From JACCVG01 sp034664165 (GTDB taxonomy: Bacteria > Actinomycetota > Thermoleophilia > Solirubrobacterales > Thermoleophilaceae): a stretch of 5,533 nt of DNA. Below are positions 5,318-5,533 of this stretch, piece after piece. The stretch is taken from assembly GCA_034664165.1 (NCBI GenBank), contig JAXDIE010000063.1, positions 1-5,533 of the forward strand. Reading direction: 5' to 3'. The notes under the pieces are model-generated. The model saw nothing but the letters and a program-made list of their open reading frames with translations, did not search any database and was not told the DNA's origin. The number at the start of each line of letters is the position of its first letter. Position 1 is the first letter of the stretch. Both the position numbers and the translations under genes were made by a program.

Positions 5318-5533
5318 GGCGCTACCTGGCAGCCGGCCTGCTGCTGGCGCTGGTCCTGGCCGCGTGGCAGGGCCTGGTGTCGAGCGGCCTTGTTGACCGC
5401 CTGCTGCTGGCATCGCCCGCGCAGGTGGCGGGGGCGATGGCGGACGACTGGCCCCTGCTGCTCGCAGGCGTGGCGGTAACCGGCGTCGAGGTGGTGCTTG
5501 GCCTGATCCTGGCCGTGGTCCTGGGGATGGCCG
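5314..5533 (+). CDS. thiX: ABC transporter permease, N-terminal part (ThiX-like), cut by window end
   Basis: An open frame begins at the ATG at 5314 and runs to the window edge, giving 73 residues of what is normally a permease of about 250. A first hydrophobic helix occupies residues 5-24 (LAAGLLLALVLAAWQGLVSS). It is followed by LLLASPAQVAGAM, which matches the family's usual LPSPxxV segment before a periplasmic or interfacial stretch, then DDWPLLLAGVAVTGVEVVLG, which matches the W..L......T..E...G opening of the BPD_transp_1 (binding-protein-dependent transport) domain. The start overlaps the ATPase stop as ATGA, and GAAGG at 5299-5303 can serve as ribosome binding site. Its place behind the TPP riboswitch and the ATPase makes it the membrane channel of the same thiamine-precursor importer. 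The symbol rests on that context; the EAA loop that contacts the ATPase lies outside the window. Confidence 0.82.
   Translation, partial: MRRYLAAGLLLALVLAAWQGLVSSGLVDRLLLASPAQVAGAMADDWPLLLAGVAVTGVEVVLGLILAVVLGMA

Overview
The window is high-GC DNA, with G/C-rich third codon positions throughout, and looks like ordinary chromosome from an actinobacterium. The best guess is class Thermoleophilia (Solirubrobacter-like). This rests on the GC content and on the style of the secreted calcium-repeat protein with a Lys-rich C-terminal domain, so it is inference rather than proof. Gene density is very high and most gene junctions overlap or nearly touch.

Left edge (1 to about 460, minus strand): two small predicted membrane proteins of unknown function sit in an ATGA-overlapped pair that reads leftward out of the window. 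They diverge from the genes to their right.

Centre (384-4454, plus strand): a MoxR-family AAA+ ATPase (CoxD-like) is followed, with a one-base stop/start overlap, by a CoxE-like von Willebrand factor A (VWA) protein with an intact DxSxS metal-site motif. This is the classic AAA+/VWA partnership, thought to act as a chaperone or metal-cofactor maturation machine. No client enzyme, such as a CO-dehydrogenase subunit, lies in the window. Ten bases after the VWA gene comes a secreted 599-residue protein. It combines RTX-type Gly/Asp calcium-binding repeats with a complete CHRD domain that appears to interrupt one repeat module.

Right (about 4461-5533, plus strand): a well-formed thiamine pyrophosphate (TPP) riboswitch lies directly in front of an ABC transporter ATPase, which overlaps by ATGA with a permease truncated by the window end. 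The riboswitch identifies this as a thiamine or thiamine-precursor (HMP-type, ThiXYZ-like) importer. The transporter's Shine-Dalgarno sequence lies inside the aptamer's P4 helix, which implies TPP-controlled translation initiation.

I found no mobile element, CRISPR array, tRNA or rRNA, and nothing that clearly amounts to a new system. The best items for a second look are the compact riboswitch with a poorly formed P1 helix, the CHRD-in-RTX domain arrangement, the unassigned small membrane-protein pair, and several starts that look leaderless.
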